Of a stretch of DNA of 64,000 nt, positions 45,508 through 58,226 are shown piece by piece (the first letter of the stretch is position 1; each line of letters starts with the position of its first letter). Made by a program: the position numbers and the translations under genes. Source of the stretch: Strigamia acuminata (taxonomy: Eukaryota; Arthropoda; Chilopoda; Geophilomorpha; Linotaeniidae); assembly GCA_949358305.1 (NCBI GenBank), contig OX442320.1, positions 5,844,259 to 5,908,258 of the forward strand, given 5' to 3'. The notes under the pieces are model-generated. The model was given only the letters and a program-made list of their open reading frames with translations. It did no database searches and was not told where the DNA came from.

Positions 45508-48383
45508 TGGGAATTGTGTGCGAGTTGTAGACAAGAGATAAGATTAAGATGAAATAATAATCCTCGTCACCCCCCCCAATCTCAACCCACTTCTTATTTC
45601 GAGCCGCTTGTAATTTTTTTTTTGTTTTTTTTTTGTTGGTTTTATTCCGCCATTTTTGTTTTGGTTTTATCCTTTCCCTAAGTGTTTAGACTCGTCTTTC
45701 CCATGTCTTCGCCGCTCTCATTTTGTTGCCAAGAATCTCCAGAACAAAAGAATAGACCAGACTTTATTTGCAATGTGATTTTTTCGTTTTTGGGTTTTTC
45801 GTTTTTGGCGATTATGCCGGTTTTGTTGTTTTTGCACATGGATTTAGTCCGGAGAATTGTGTTGTTGATTTTTTTTTAATTTTTTGGTTTTATTGTTTTT
45901 TTTTTAAATGGAGGGTCACATACGGTGAATGATGCAGTAAACGATGTATTTTTGTCTTTTGTTTTGGATATTAGATATTAATTCTGTTTCCGGTTGGCTT
46001 AAAGCTTCTAAAGTTTGGGATTCTTGAGTTGTACAGTTGAAAGAAATGAAAAAAAAAGTCAATTTTTGCTCATCTGGTTTGTTTTTTTTGTTTTTGTTTA
46101 TTTAATTCGGTGGAAATATTAATTAAGTTATTAATATTGGCAGTTTTTTTTTATTCTATATATATAAAATTTGCAATTTGATTTAATGAGCTTAAATAGG
46201 GAAAGAAATGTGTGACCAATGACTGCCATAGAACCTGAATGTTTGTTTTTGTTTTAATGATAAAATTTAATGTAACATATCTCGGTTTTGAGTTTTTATT
46301 TTTTTTTCCTAATAATAAAATTGATAATCAAAGAATTCAAAATTAATTTTGGTTTTCTATGAATTGATTTTTTACTTGTGAGAAATAAGAAATCCTGTGA
46401 TTGTATTGTGTAGGAAAAGGATAAAACAAGTGCACCATTTTGTAGATTTCTATTATAAGCACATGATGGATCTTTTTAGTGAGGTGTGTCTCTGTTGTCG
46501 TAAAATGGAAATTTAAATTTAATATTCATAACTTTTTATACAGTATTGTGTGAAAGTTAGGAAGTATTAATTTAATTAAAAGTGAATAAAAGCTCTCGCT
46601 GTTTTTTTTTTTTTTTTGGTTTTTGGAAGTTTTTCGGGTTTTGGAAAACCCGAAGTTTTATAAATTCGCGAAAACATGAATTTTGGTTTTATTTTTTTAC
46701 AAAATTTTTATTATTCGTAGATGAAACAAACTCAGGATTCTTCGTGGATTACAAATTTTAGAAATTACACGAGCTCAAAATAAAAATCAACGACATTTTT
46801 CTCTCGATCCATGCTTGATCTTGCGATCGGATCAGACTTATTACGTCATTCGATCTCAAAAATTGTTTTTATCTTTTTTTAGGACTAACTTTTATGGCTT
46901 TTTGTGTTTTTAGTTTTTATTTATTTTATTGCACCGCTATTTCCATCATGCATTAATAACGATTTTTTTCTTCTTTTTTTTTTATAATTTTGTCAAATTG
47001 TGTTTGTTCTTAATTTGAAACATTGTAAATTATTGTATAACTTGTCTCGAGTCTTGACCTTCTAATTGAACACATTCAATTTAAAAAGAAAGAAAAAATA
47101 ATTGTTGTAATTATAAAAATTTACAAAGAAAATTCCACGGAATAGATTTTTTTTTTCTTTCTAAGGAACCCTGGGAGTTTAAAAAAAAATTAAAAACTAA
47201 ACAAAAACAATCCCAGGTGTTAATTTTTAAAAAATTTAAAAAAAATTTAAAAATCATAACTGTTATTATTTCTTTTCCAGCCGTTCTATTTTTTATTATT
47301 TTCTTTTTATTTATCCCATTTTTTGTTTTTGATTTTTAAATATTACAATACAAATGCAACCAGTCTTTGTTTTCTGTATAGAATATGTAATGAAAATATA
47401 CAGCAAAAGTAAGTTGGCAGGTAAACCATGTTCTGGAAATTAACAAAATTTGAGTAAATAATTTTTTTAAAACTTACTACTGTATTATATAAGAAATTAA
47501 ATGATAATATGAAAACTTCTTTGCAGCAAAGCAAACCAAAAGACACTTGTAGCACATGATTCAATAGCATTATCTTGGTAATGAGCTCTATTCATTTTTA
47601 ACACCCCAAAAGCACTAGATGGAGCAACATCTGCTACCTTAACAGATGTGCAACATGTGCCACACAATTTATGCACTCTGGATAGAACACATAAAGAGGA
47701 AGCACAAGTGATTTGTTCCATGGGGGATATTGAACATTTCAATTAAAAATGGATAAAAAATATAGAAATTTTGCAATATTTATTTATCGATAACACGGAA
47801 AGAACGAAAAGGCGAAGAAAATTTGGAACCAAACTCGGATGATCAGTTTTTATGACGAAAAATATTAAAATTACATTCCTTCATTTTAAGGTCAATGTTT
47901 ATAATTCTTTTTTTTAAATTGGTGCATAATTAGTTCTGTTTGCATGTTTTGTCAATGAGGTTGTGCTTCGTGAACTTAATGGTGGTAATTAGCGAAATAT
48001 AGCAAACAAAAAATTATCAGAAAGTTTGTTTTATTAAATAAACATTCACATAATAAATTTAATTAAATTAATTACGAAATTGGATACATTTTTTATCATT
48101 TTATTAGTTATTAATTTCTCTATTTCCCTTTTATGCGATAAAAATAAATTTCCATGTTCCGCCCTACTCTTATAATAATTGTTATAAAAGGTTATTATCC
48201 GTGATTTATTACGAATATCTCTCCGCCGAGGTGATACGAATGGCTGACATTTTTCACAATTTAAAAAACTTTAATTGAAATAAAAAACCTTTCTTTATAA
48301 ATTCCAAACTAAATCCAATAATTTTCTTAAATTATATAAAAATATAAAAATCATAAACACCCGAAATACACCGAACTATTTGC
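45508..48383. other. 2.9-kb gene-free stretch after TAOK
   Basis: The TAOK 3'UTR is probably long here: T-rich runs, AATAAAA near 46313 and 46585. A perfect hairpin, TTCGGGTTTTGGAAAACCC plus GAA, lies at ~46634. A minus-strand frame at 47497-47742 has no recognisable similarity or exon context, so I do not call it a gene. From 48100 on lies the SPPL3 upstream region. Confidence 0.5.
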
Positions 48384-48393
48384 GTCACGTGAC
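48384..48393. promoter_or_regulatory. CLEAR/E-box palindrome upstream of SPPL3
   Basis: Second exact GTCACGTGAC in the window, ~340 bp upstream of the SPPL3 start codon in a stretch of higher GC (GCAGCGCGGAGCC). It is a candidate site for MiT/TFE or USF factors. Confidence 0.6.
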
Positions 48394-48732
48394 ATGCAGC
48401 GCGGAGCCACACACCATCCACGATGCAGTTAATCGCTCCTCCTCCATGTTGTTGGTTGACTATAGTCGAGATGGGTGAATCGACCCCAGTGTTATTGTCC
48501 TAATAAGAGTGCGGCGAATATCGGGATTAAGCAATAAGTGCACAGTCGCAAAACTCGCAATCGGGCGTGCGAACCAAACCCGATCGGTTCATCTCCACCA
48601 ACTGATTTCTTAGATGCGATGAGGGGACTACGGTGACAACAAGCTCTGTGGCCTGGTTTGCATTTGAGACAAATCCGCAAGGTTTTTTCGAGGCAATATT
48701 AAAGGCGAATCCGTGGAATTCCATCGGGAAAA

Positions 48733-51700
48733 ATGTCCGAGTATCAGTGGTGAGTTAAAACCAAAAAAAAATTTAATTTCTCATCAATCGCGGTGCCATT
48801 TTAACGCACAAATTGACGTTAGGCTTAAAAAGATTAATGATCGAAAATTGATGTAAACACCGAAAATCAAACGATTATGCCACCAAAAAATGTTTATAAC
48901 ACGGCATTGGATGGAAATCGATTGATTTTGAGCGTTTAAACAGCAAAAATCCGGTGTTTTTTCGACGAATTTCAGCGGTGGAGTTCGTGACCGGTCAGAA
49001 AAATCGGAAATTTAAAGGTTTTTGTTTGTTATGGGTTGGGTGGTCATGTGTAGTGGGGGAAATCGTTAGGCTTAGTAGTGTTTATAGTGGTTTTTCGTGT
49101 TCTTCAAGGTTATTTACGCCTAAAATTAATTCTTATTTTTGCATTTTTTTTCTCTAATTCCAGGGCTTACTCTTTGGTGGATTCGTCTCGAGTTTCTACA
49201 TTTCTAATATCCATTTTACTCATCGTGTATGGCAGCTTTAGGTAATTTATTCGTGTTGCAGCGCACCTATTTGGGCCTCATACTATACATATTTGGACTC
49301 AGCTCGTCAAGACGAACAATACACTGTACCTCTTCAATTCTAAGACCCCATTGATTGCAAAACGTAAACTAATTTCAGTACCACCAACAGAAGAGATGTC
49401 TAAGAGATGTTTATATCTCTTCTACACTAATTTCTTCTTGAATGCAAACAGAAATATCAGCACAAGGTGCAGAAAGGCTACGGGAAAAAAAATTAAGTAG
49501 TGTAGGATTGAAGTTAAGGTTAAAACTTTTATGTCAGATATTGTTAATTCATTTTACAATGCGTGGATTAAAGTGTGTCTTAGAATCGAAGAAATACGGT
49601 TGTTCGGACTAATTTGCCGTCCGGATGCGGGAGGGAATTTAACATTGCTGGGCGTCCAGCAAACCTGTCTTGAGGAGTCCAGAGTAGACTATATATGGAA
49701 AGGGCCACAGAGAAAGAGCCTCTTTTGCGATTAATTGTGGATTTTTTGGATTTGGCGTTAATTTGCAGGTCGTTAAACATGGAGCAAGAAGCGAAAGAGA
49801 AGGAAAAGGAAAGATCCTTAACGGGAATTTCGGGAAACGGCAGCACCGCTGAAACTAGTAAGTTGGGAAAGTGTGTTTTTGGAGAAATTTAATTAAATGT
49901 TGTGTATGTGAAATGGTTGAGAAAGAAAGGAAGCACGTCCGGCTGAGTGTTTTAACTCGAACACGCACCTGTGATCACTGACCCGATGCCGGGTCGTACT
50001 CGTATCTGCGGCTCCCATGGCGTGTTGGCTGATTTTCTCCCATTTGTGTGGGGCAAAACGATAATTACATGATATCGTGCTGTTTCTCATTTCCGATTAT
50101 TGTCTCGAGTCATTTACGTGGAGAGAAACGCGTTTTAAGTCGACCTGTTCATCCGCGCAATCAAAATAAACATGAATTTTTAATAAGAAATGCAGAAAAT
50201 GGCGTTTTACGACTGAAAATTGTCGGTTTTGTGCGTTTGAAATGGTTGTTTGTTGGTTTTTAATCAAACTACACGTGATTAATTTGAGAAAATGTGAAAA
50301 CAAGTTGTTTTTCATTAGTTTTTGCGTGTTTTATTTCATAATAAATGCAGAAAATGTGACTTTAAACTTTAAAAAAAAAAATTTTGTGTTAAATGCTTGA
50401 ATAAATTATAATTACACAATTTTCAATTGAATTTCACCTTGTTTTTTTATCGAAATTATTATCTACATTTCGATTCCGACCCGTTAAACGACCAGATTAA
50501 TAGAGCGCCGCCATTTGATTCGTTTTATTGACCATTTATTTATAACACGATGACAATACCATTTATCATTTACATAGACACAATAACAGGGAAAAAAAAC
50601 TTCGAACCCATTAAAATCTCAATTGCCCTTTGTGTTATTTGATTTTTTCCCAGCAAGAAAAAAAAAATTTAAAATAAATGAATTTAATTGAATTTAATTC
50701 GTTTTATTTCAGATGTTCAAACTCTGGACACAATGCAGGCGTTGTGTCTTCCTTTGGGGGCCTCCATATCACTCCTCGTCATGTTCTTTTTCTTCGACTC
50801 GATGCAGATGTTATTCGCAGTGTGCACTGCCAGTAAGTAGCGAAATTAATGGAAACCTGCTCGGTCGTGGGTGTGGTTCGCGAGTTGAAGCATTTTTAGA
50901 TGGGCTGATGAATAAATGAAGGATTTGTTTGTTTTTTAAATGTTTTTTTGATTATTTTTTGATGTTTTTGTTTTTACGAGGTCAATTTTTGGGGTCGATG
51001 AAAGAGGTTGAGGTAGTTTATTATTATTGTGTTGTTTTCTTCGGGTAATTAATTTCGCAGCGCCGTTGCTTGTTACGGCGCTCTGCTTGAAATAATTTGG
51101 GATTTGCGACGGTAATGTTTTACCTGGTTTAGATTTGGTGATAAATTGATTATATGTTGCGTGAGGACGTTAAAATAGCATTAGAGTGGGTTTATTTTTG
51201 GTGTTTGTTTTTTTTTAGGGTTATTTAAGGGAGGTGAAGAGTTTCTTGCGTAGGTCGATATTTTTATTTTTATTTTAATTATTATTATTTTATTTTTTGA
51301 ATAGAAATGTTATTGGAGGAAATTAGTATTTAAAACTGGTCTGGTTGTTTGAGTCACACGATGCGGAAGTTGATTTTGCGAGGTCAAATCAGGTAACGTT
51401 GGTTCGTCCACATGCCAATGTGCTTTGCTTGACCATTGTGTATAAGGTTACGCCTTTTTAATTTTTTTTTTATTGAATTTGACGTTTTGTTTGGAATGAA
51501 TGGGGTTGAAGAGCGTTTTGGTTAGATGACTCGTGTTTAGAGTTCAGGAAAAGGGATTTAGATGCTCACAATTTACCGCGACAATAATGTACCGGACAAG
51601 CAGGCTAAAAAAAATAGTTTTTTATAAAAAAAGTAGCAAGGTTATGTTCCTTGTTAGCCCTTCTTAGGAATTAAACCTAAAATATACGTAGTCGCAGTTT

Positions 51701-52977
51701 CCAAAGTCGCGGTAGATTTGTGTGGCGAGATAACACGCCCCGGAAATAAATTCAGTTTTTTTTTTTAGAGGGGAAGTGAATATTGTTGATTTTTTAAGGA
51801 TAAAAGTAGATTATTTTAGGATAAAAGTTGGTTATTTAGGTATAAAAGTTGGTTATTTTAGGGTATATAAACTGAATATTTTTAGTGGAAATTGAATATT
51901 TTGAATAAAATTTTTAATATTTTGAGCAAAATTTTAATATTTTGAGCAAAATTTTAATATTTTGAGCAAAATTTTAATATTTTGAGCAAAATTTTAATAT
52001 TTTGAGCAAAATTTTAATATTTTGAGCAAAATTTTAATATTTTGAGCAAAATTTTAATATTTTGAGCAAAATTTTAAAATTTTGAGTAAAATTTTAATAT
52101 TTTGAGTAAAATTTCAAACTTTTTCAAAAAATTCAATATTTTATCTCAGATTATTATTATCTAAGATTTTGTTATTAACAATTCAATAATTCAGTTTAAA
52201 AGTTCAATATTTTATCGAAAATTTGAATTTTTTAATAAAAATTAACTTTTTAGGTTGAAAAAAAAATTTTAAAATCAAAATAAAATATTTTTAGGTCGAA
52301 ATTAAGATATTCTTTACACAAAAAAATTGACCATAGCCTCTAGTTTGTTTCATTATTCAACATCCCACATTTAAAAAAAGCAACAAAAAAAACACCGAAC
52401 TGAATAATTAATTAATGAAAATATAATTTCTCTTTTCAGTTATCGCGACTATAGCGCTGGCTTTTCTTTTGCTACCAATGTGTCAGTATTTAATTCGCCC
52501 TTGTTCCGACGGCAACAAGTAACTTAAAACCACAAACACCTCAAACCCCAAAACTCACAAAATTAATCGATTTTTGTTTTTATCTTTCCTCACTCCAAGT
52601 AGAATCTCGTTCGGATTTTGCGGGAGATTCACCGCGGCCGAACTCATGTCTTTCTGCTTGTCAGTCACCATCGTCTGCATCTGGGTCTTAACTGGACACT
52701 GGCTACTCATGGATGGTGAATTACGAAATATATTCACTCCCGATTAACATAAAACAAATTTAAATTTTTTTTTTTTTTTTTTAGCCATGGGAATGGGTCT
52801 GTGCGTAGCTTTCATCGCGTTTGTGCGGCTCCCGAGCCTCAAAGTTTCCACTTTACTTTTGACCGGTTTGCTCATTTACGACATTTTTTGGGTCTTCTTT
52901 TCCTCCTACATCTTCAACGCTAACGTGATGGTCAAAGTAGCGACAAGGCCTGCAGAAAATCCAGTAAAAATTCGAAT

Positions 52978-53008
<31 letters not shown>

Positions 53009-54224
53009 TTTTTGATTGAAATAATTTTATTTGTTTAAGGTTGGTGTTGTTGCGAAGAAACTGCACTTAGGATTGGCTAAAGAGGCGCCCAAACTTTCCT
53101 TGCCTGGGAAGCTGGTCTTTCCAAGGTGTTTATTTATTTATTTATTTGTTTATTTATTATTATTAATAAAAAAAAGTGCTGTAGCGTGGTTGGGGCGAAG
53201 TGCAAAGGTGGTTGCACTTTATCACCTGTAAAGGTGCTTTTTGCACTTGGAGCATTTGAGCACTTAAAAAAATTGATTGGATGGATTTTCTGGTCTTAAA
53301 ATGTGAATTTTAATGCATAAAAATAGAAGATTATGCACATAAAATGGATTTTCAGGCTTTAAAAGTGAATTTTTATGCCTAAAAATAAGATTATGCATAT
53401 AAAATGGATTTTCATGCCTTAAAAGTGGATTTTTATGCCTAAAAATAAGATTATGCATATAAAATGGATTTTCATGCCTTAAAAGTGGATTTTTATGCCT
53501 TAAAAGTGGATTTTTATGCCTTAAAAGTGGATTTTTATGCCTAAAAATAGATTATTATGCACAAAAAATGGGTATTTGGTAGGTAGAAAATAGTTTTTAC
53601 CTTGAAACTTGTCTGTTTCGGCCTAAAAAGTCGAATTTTGTGCCTAAAAATGCAATTTTATACTATGTCACTTAATAAATTGGATATTTATTTTTAATTT
53701 CATTTTCAGTATGCACAACTCGGGCCATTTTTCAATGTTAGGATTAGGAGACATCGTTATGCCTGGTTTGCTACTCTGTTTCGTACTTCGGTATGACGCT
53801 TACAAGAAAAACCAAATTAGTTTAGCCGAAACTGGAGTTCCACCACCAAATCATCTAAACAAAATCAGCTATTTCCACTGTTCTCTCATTGGATATTTTT
53901 TAGGTTAATTTTAAAATAAAAAAATGCAAATTTTTTTAATTTAAAAAAAAAAAATTAATAATTCATTATTTCACCACCAGGCCTTTTAACAGCAACAGTT
54001 TCATCAGAAGTATTTAAAGCAGCGCAACCAGCACTGCTTTATTTGGTTCCGTTTACTCTTTTACCTCTCCTGACCATGGCGTACATAAAAGTAAGCGAAA
54101 TTGCAGTTGCCCGGGCGTTTATTTGAGCGATTTTTAATTTGTTTTTGCTTTGCAGGGCGATTTAAGAAGGATGTGGAGTGAGCCGTTCATAGTTCACGCC
54201 CCGTCTAAGCATTTGGATGTTTGA
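48733..54224 (+). CDS. SPPL3: Signal peptide peptidase-like 3 (intramembrane protease)
   Basis: Eleven exons (48733-48749, 49164-49241, 49769-49857, 50713-50832, 52440-52518, 52603-52715, 52785-52963, 53040-53125, 53710-53903, 53981-54090, 54156-54224) give 377 aa; human SPPL3 is about 384. SPPL3 is a Golgi aspartyl protease that releases glycosyltransferase ectodomains. The start [20 protein letters not shown] and the tail [11 protein letters not shown] are nearly invariant. The catalytic aspartates lie in [11 protein letters not shown] (YD motif) and [12 protein letters not shown] (GxGD); the PAL motif is [10 protein letters not shown]. Nine hydrophobic segments are visible. Introns 4 and 8 carry tandem arrays, and intron 2 (49250-49760) holds unrelated, less AT-rich sequence that may be an insertion. 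Confidence 0.96.
51895..52115. repeat. 20-bp intronic tandem array (SPPL3 intron 4)
   Basis: About ten copies of TTTGAGCAAAATTTTAATAT in exact 20-bp register, flanked by looser copies. Confidence 0.92.
53280..53570. repeat. 60-bp intronic tandem array (SPPL3 intron 8)
   Basis: Three units of exactly 60 bp (53341, 53401, 53461) starting AAAATGGATTTTCATGCCTT, followed by shorter ~21-bp repeats of GTGGATTTTTATGCCTTAAA. Confidence 0.88.
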
Positions 54225-54892
54225 TGGTGAAAAAACACGAATATTTTGTTTTAATTGTGAGTAACCAGACTGCCCCGCGCGGGCCTCGAGTTCATATTCC
54301 AGGAGAAGTGATAAAATAGGTTCCAAACTTGGAAAAATGATGTTTTTCCCCGACCCCCTCTGGTGTTAATTTCAATTGCCATGACGACAAAGGTCACAAA
54401 AGACAAGGTTTTGTGTGGACAGTCAATTTTTACATTAAACTTTTGTCATTCCTTAAACGAGTTAGTGATCGCGCGTTGTGTAACAATGCAAACAAATGGT
54501 GTAAAATAAGAAATAATACATCAATGTATAAAAAAAATGGAATTTTTTTATTTTAAAATTTTAAATTATTATTATTATTATATTTACCAGCTTTGATTGC
54601 ATGTAGGACATTTTCTTCCACAATCGAACTTGTAAATATTTTGCTGGTGTAATAATTTTATTATTATTATTATTATTATTATTAGAATTTTAATATTTAA
54701 AAAAAAAAATGAATATTTTTCGTGTTTTTGTGGAGTTTTTTTATATGTAGGAATTTTTGTTTTTCCTTTTACATTTTTCTATCGTTTTTATTTTTTCATT
54801 TGTAAATATCACGAGCAGAGAATTTTTTTGCTTTGAAATAATTGAGATAAAAAGAACAAAATATTATAAAATAATTTTTATTCGAGTGGTTT
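54225..54892. other. Convergent 3' spacer SPPL3 / ERAL1
   Basis: 3'UTRs of both genes, with ATT-trinucleotide runs at ~54570 and ~54660. No gene is seen. Confidence 0.5.
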
Positions 54893-56498
54893 TTATTTCT
54901 TTTGATGGATCACCATTAATTTCAACGATAATTCGCACCGGAAAGTGTTCATTAATTCCTGTTTTGCGTCCTCGGCGATGCGGGCGACGGTGCAGCCATT
55001 ACCGCCGATCACGTATTCCTAAAACGTGAAACGGGTTAGTGAGAAAACGTGGAAAGATTTCCGTTTTCTTACCATCATTCCTTCGAGCGGACATTTGACT
55101 AAAACGACGATTCTCAAGACGCCATTTTCGTCAACTTGGAACATTTCCAGATCCTAAAATCAAATTTTAATTTTAAAATATATTAATCTATTAATTATTT
55201 AATTTCCTACCAATTTTAAGTCGTACGGTATGGCTCGCGGTAAGTTATCTAGCAATTTCTCTCTGACGGCCATCTTGACGATTTCCGTCGGCGACTGATC
55301 GGTCACGAGTGAAGATGGATAAATCCAGCGACCGGGCCGGGCGCAATCTAAAATGTACTTCTGATAAACGAACATTTAAATTCGAATTTTCCAAATTAAA
55401 ATTCGCATTTTTAACCTTTAAATCGTCGACACCGTCGTCGTTTTTAGCCGATACCATAAACACTCGCTCGAAGTGCGGCCATCCTCCTTTCGCCTCGCTT
55501 TCGTCCTCGCTTTCGTCATCTTCCGACCCCTGCGCCATTTTTAATCTCGCTTTCGTCTCCCGCATAATTCGATTCCCCGACTTCGGCTTCTTCGGGACGT
55601 CCGGCTGATGGTGAACTCTCAAAATCCTTTCCCCGCCGACCTGTCCCTTCGTCAACGAATAAACAACGTCCAACAACAGTTGTTTGTTGCGAATCAAATC
55701 GACTTTGTTCATCACCAAAACGGATTTCTTCGCCCTTTGCATGTGCAACAAACGAACGATTTTCGCGTCTAATTTCACTCTGGTCCATTTATTCGACCCG
55801 TCCACCAACGCTACGACTGAAATAAAATAACCCAGTTAACAAAACAAACAATATTTCGATTTTATTTCACATAAAAACACCTAAATCCGCTTCTTCGATC
55901 GATTTTTCCGGATCGGTCACCATCGACTCGTTCAATCTGAATCGTTTCTTTTCTCCCAAACTGACCAACCCGGGCGTATCTAAAAATACCTTAAAAATTA
56001 CTTCGGTAAATATGACCGTCGCGCCGTTTAATATTTTACAATTTGTTTATTTCCTTCGACGAAAATCGCTCTGCTTTTGTGCCGAGTTGTGTGCGCTTTA
56101 ACGGATACGGAGCACACTCTCCAACCCATCAATTGATTGGTTAAAGTCGATTTTCCACTATTGGTTAATCCCAATAAGGCGACGTGAAGTATGTGTGGAT
56201 TTTTTGGCTGCACGACCGGTTGCTGTTTCAGATGTTTTATCTCATCTATAAATTAGAAATTAGGTTTAATGTGTGGATTTTTTAGATACGATTTCAACTC
56301 GCCAGTTGTTTTTGGAATTAATCGGGTGTAAGCTTCGTTTCCTAACGATTTCTCGAGAAGTATGGATTCGTTTTGGTTTAGGTCACCTTTCCCGATGCTG
56401 GAATACCGAGAAATAGCGGAAATAGCGGCTCGAAGACTCAATAATTGTTTGTTTGCAAGATTCAGTGTGCACGGCGCCATTTTGATGAGAGCCGCCAT
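54893..56498 (-). CDS. ERAL1: ERAL1, mitochondrial 12S rRNA chaperone GTPase
   Basis: Exons 2-7 are clear: 56040-56245, 55881-55989, 55416-55816, 55211-55360, 55073-55153, 54893-55018. ERAL1 binds 12S rRNA and helps assemble the small mitoribosomal subunit. GTPase boxes: G1 GLTNSGKST, G2 region AHTTRHKSR, G3 LDTPG, G4 MNKVD and G5-like MVSAKN. A KH domain follows, with EYVIGGNGCTVARIAEDAKQELM in place of the usual GxxG-containing loop. Exon 1 probably runs from the ATG at 56498 (MAALIKMAP, a basic hydrophobic start suited to mitochondrial import) to 56387, giving 394 aa in frame. Its donor (GGTGACC) is weak, and reading further hits no better phase-1 donor, so this junction is uncertain. Confidence 0.92.
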
Positions 56499-56689
56499 TT
56501 TGGTTTTGAGGATTTGTTGTGTTCGATGACGCTTTCAACGTAAGTGTTGTTGTTTTTTTTTTTTTTAATTAATAGATTTTAAAAATTAATTGAACGTGCT
56601 AAATTTATTTTTTCTCATAAGTTTTGCAAATTTTATAAACAGATAGATTTATAAACAAAAATTTGTTTTTATGAACAGTCAATTTTGTG

Positions 56690-57899
56690 TTAGTCAAGAT
56701 CCTCTTCTTTCTCCTCGACGTCTTTCAAATTCAAAAGCTCCATTGATCCTTTCCCTTTGGTTTCAGTCCGAATTAAATCGTCAATTTCTCTATAGGTACC
56801 AGGGTCAATCAAACAAACCTAGAAAAATCAACAAAATCAACAAACCAACTAAAACCAACAAAAACCCAAAGAAATTAACAAAAAAATCGATTAAATCAAC
56901 AAAAAATCAATAAAATCATTTAAAAATCAACAAAATGATCTAAAAATCTACAAAAACAACTTAAAATCAACGAAATATAAACAAAAACTACTAAAAATCA
57001 ACAAAAACAACTAAAAATCGAAAAAATCATCTAAAAATCAACACAACATATTTATTTAATACCAAATCCAATCCAGACGAAGTATCCCAGTTCTCCGATT
57101 CAAGTTTCGCCACCAACTTCACAATCTTATCCTTCAAACGACGCCCTTCCTTAGCCGGCAAAGCGATCTTCAATCGCATCTGTGCTCGTTCAATATTCAT
57201 CACAGTTTTCAACTGTTTAATAACATCCAAAGCCTGAAAACAAAAAAACAACATTAAAAATCCAAAAACAGATAAAAACACACAACAAACCTGTTGTTTT
57301 GCATTGCGAGTAGGTTTAACTGAATAATGAATATCTTTCATCGCTTTCTCGATCATCGTGACTGGATACGGTCGTTTCGTGTCCGGATTTACGCATTTAT
57401 CAGCCACGTTTGTCGCTATATCTTTCAAGGTCGAGCCCAGTTGAGCTTGCCGTTCACGTTCCGACACTTGCAACTCTCCTTTGTTCAAAATCTGTCAAAA
57501 AAAAGTGAAAATTCGATCAAAATCCGTCCAATTTTTTCCCCCTCACTCTTTTACCTCTTTGCAAATCGTCGTTTGATTGTCATTTCCAAATATTTTCAAC
57601 AAATCTTCTTTTTTGGCGACTTGGCCTTTCGAAACGTTTAAAAACACCGTGTGGGTCTGCAAAACTTCATCCAAATCCTTTTCCCTGTAATATTTTGTCG
57701 ATATTTCGGTTAAAAAACGAGAAAAAAGTGGAAAAATATCGAATTTTTGTTTCTGTTTTCATATTTACACGTTGTTCCGCCATGACACCACTTTATTTTT
57801 GTAACAAGCGATTTCAAACCTCTTGCCACCTTTCTTCATGCGAACGATAGCGACGTTAGTAAGCCTAATTTGGTTTGTCGGAGTAAATATCCCCGACAT
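56690..57899 (-). CDS. SBDS: SBDS, 60S subunit maturation factor
   Basis: Five exons (57769-57899, 57555-57684, 57291-57491, 57063-57233, 56690-56818) give 253 aa; human SBDS is 250, also with five exons. SBDS works with the GTPase EFL1 to release eIF6 from pre-60S subunits. The N-terminus [20 protein letters not shown] is the conserved FYSH domain start, with [20 protein letters not shown]. The middle domain has [21 protein letters not shown] and DIHYSVKP. The C-terminal domain ends [16 protein letters not shown] and [16 protein letters not shown]. Intron 4 is filled with AAAATCAACAAAA-type repeats. It lies in tandem with ERAL1, 192 bp apart, and diverges from RAD54B. Confidence 0.97.
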
Positions 57900-58226
57900 T
57901 TTAAAAGTCTCCAAAAAATATAAAACACTAACTATGACATATGCAAGGCCAATGGCAGTCGATATGTGCTGCCATTGCGTGGCAATCGTGACAAACTAAC
58001 GACATTTTATTTATTTATCTATAGATGGTTTTACTGGATATTAATTTATCAATATTGAAATAATTCGATTATTTAATCCAAGAAATATATATATATATTT
58101 TTATTAAAACACAATTTAATTATAATTTAAAAACTTCAAGCATTGGTCTGGTGCTAGACTGATGTTTTAGGCGGCGGGAAGGACAATTTGTTTTGATTGT
58201 TTTAAGCTTTCTGTAATCAACTAAAA
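57900..58226. promoter_or_regulatory. Probable bidirectional promoter SBDS / RAD54B
   Basis: 327 bp between the start codons of two divergent genes. It contains a GCCAATGGCAG word (CCAAT box) at ~57949 and an inverted ATTGCGTGGCAA at ~57973. Shared use is inferred from position. Confidence 0.5.

Noticed and set aside
46633-46655. Strong hairpin after TAOK as a transcription terminator
   Set aside because: Intrinsic hairpin terminators are bacterial; here it is only a short inverted repeat in a 3' region.
47497-47742. 81-codon minus-strand frame with several cysteines
   Set aside because: No recognisable family, no neighbouring exons, and it lies within the likely TAOK 3' region.
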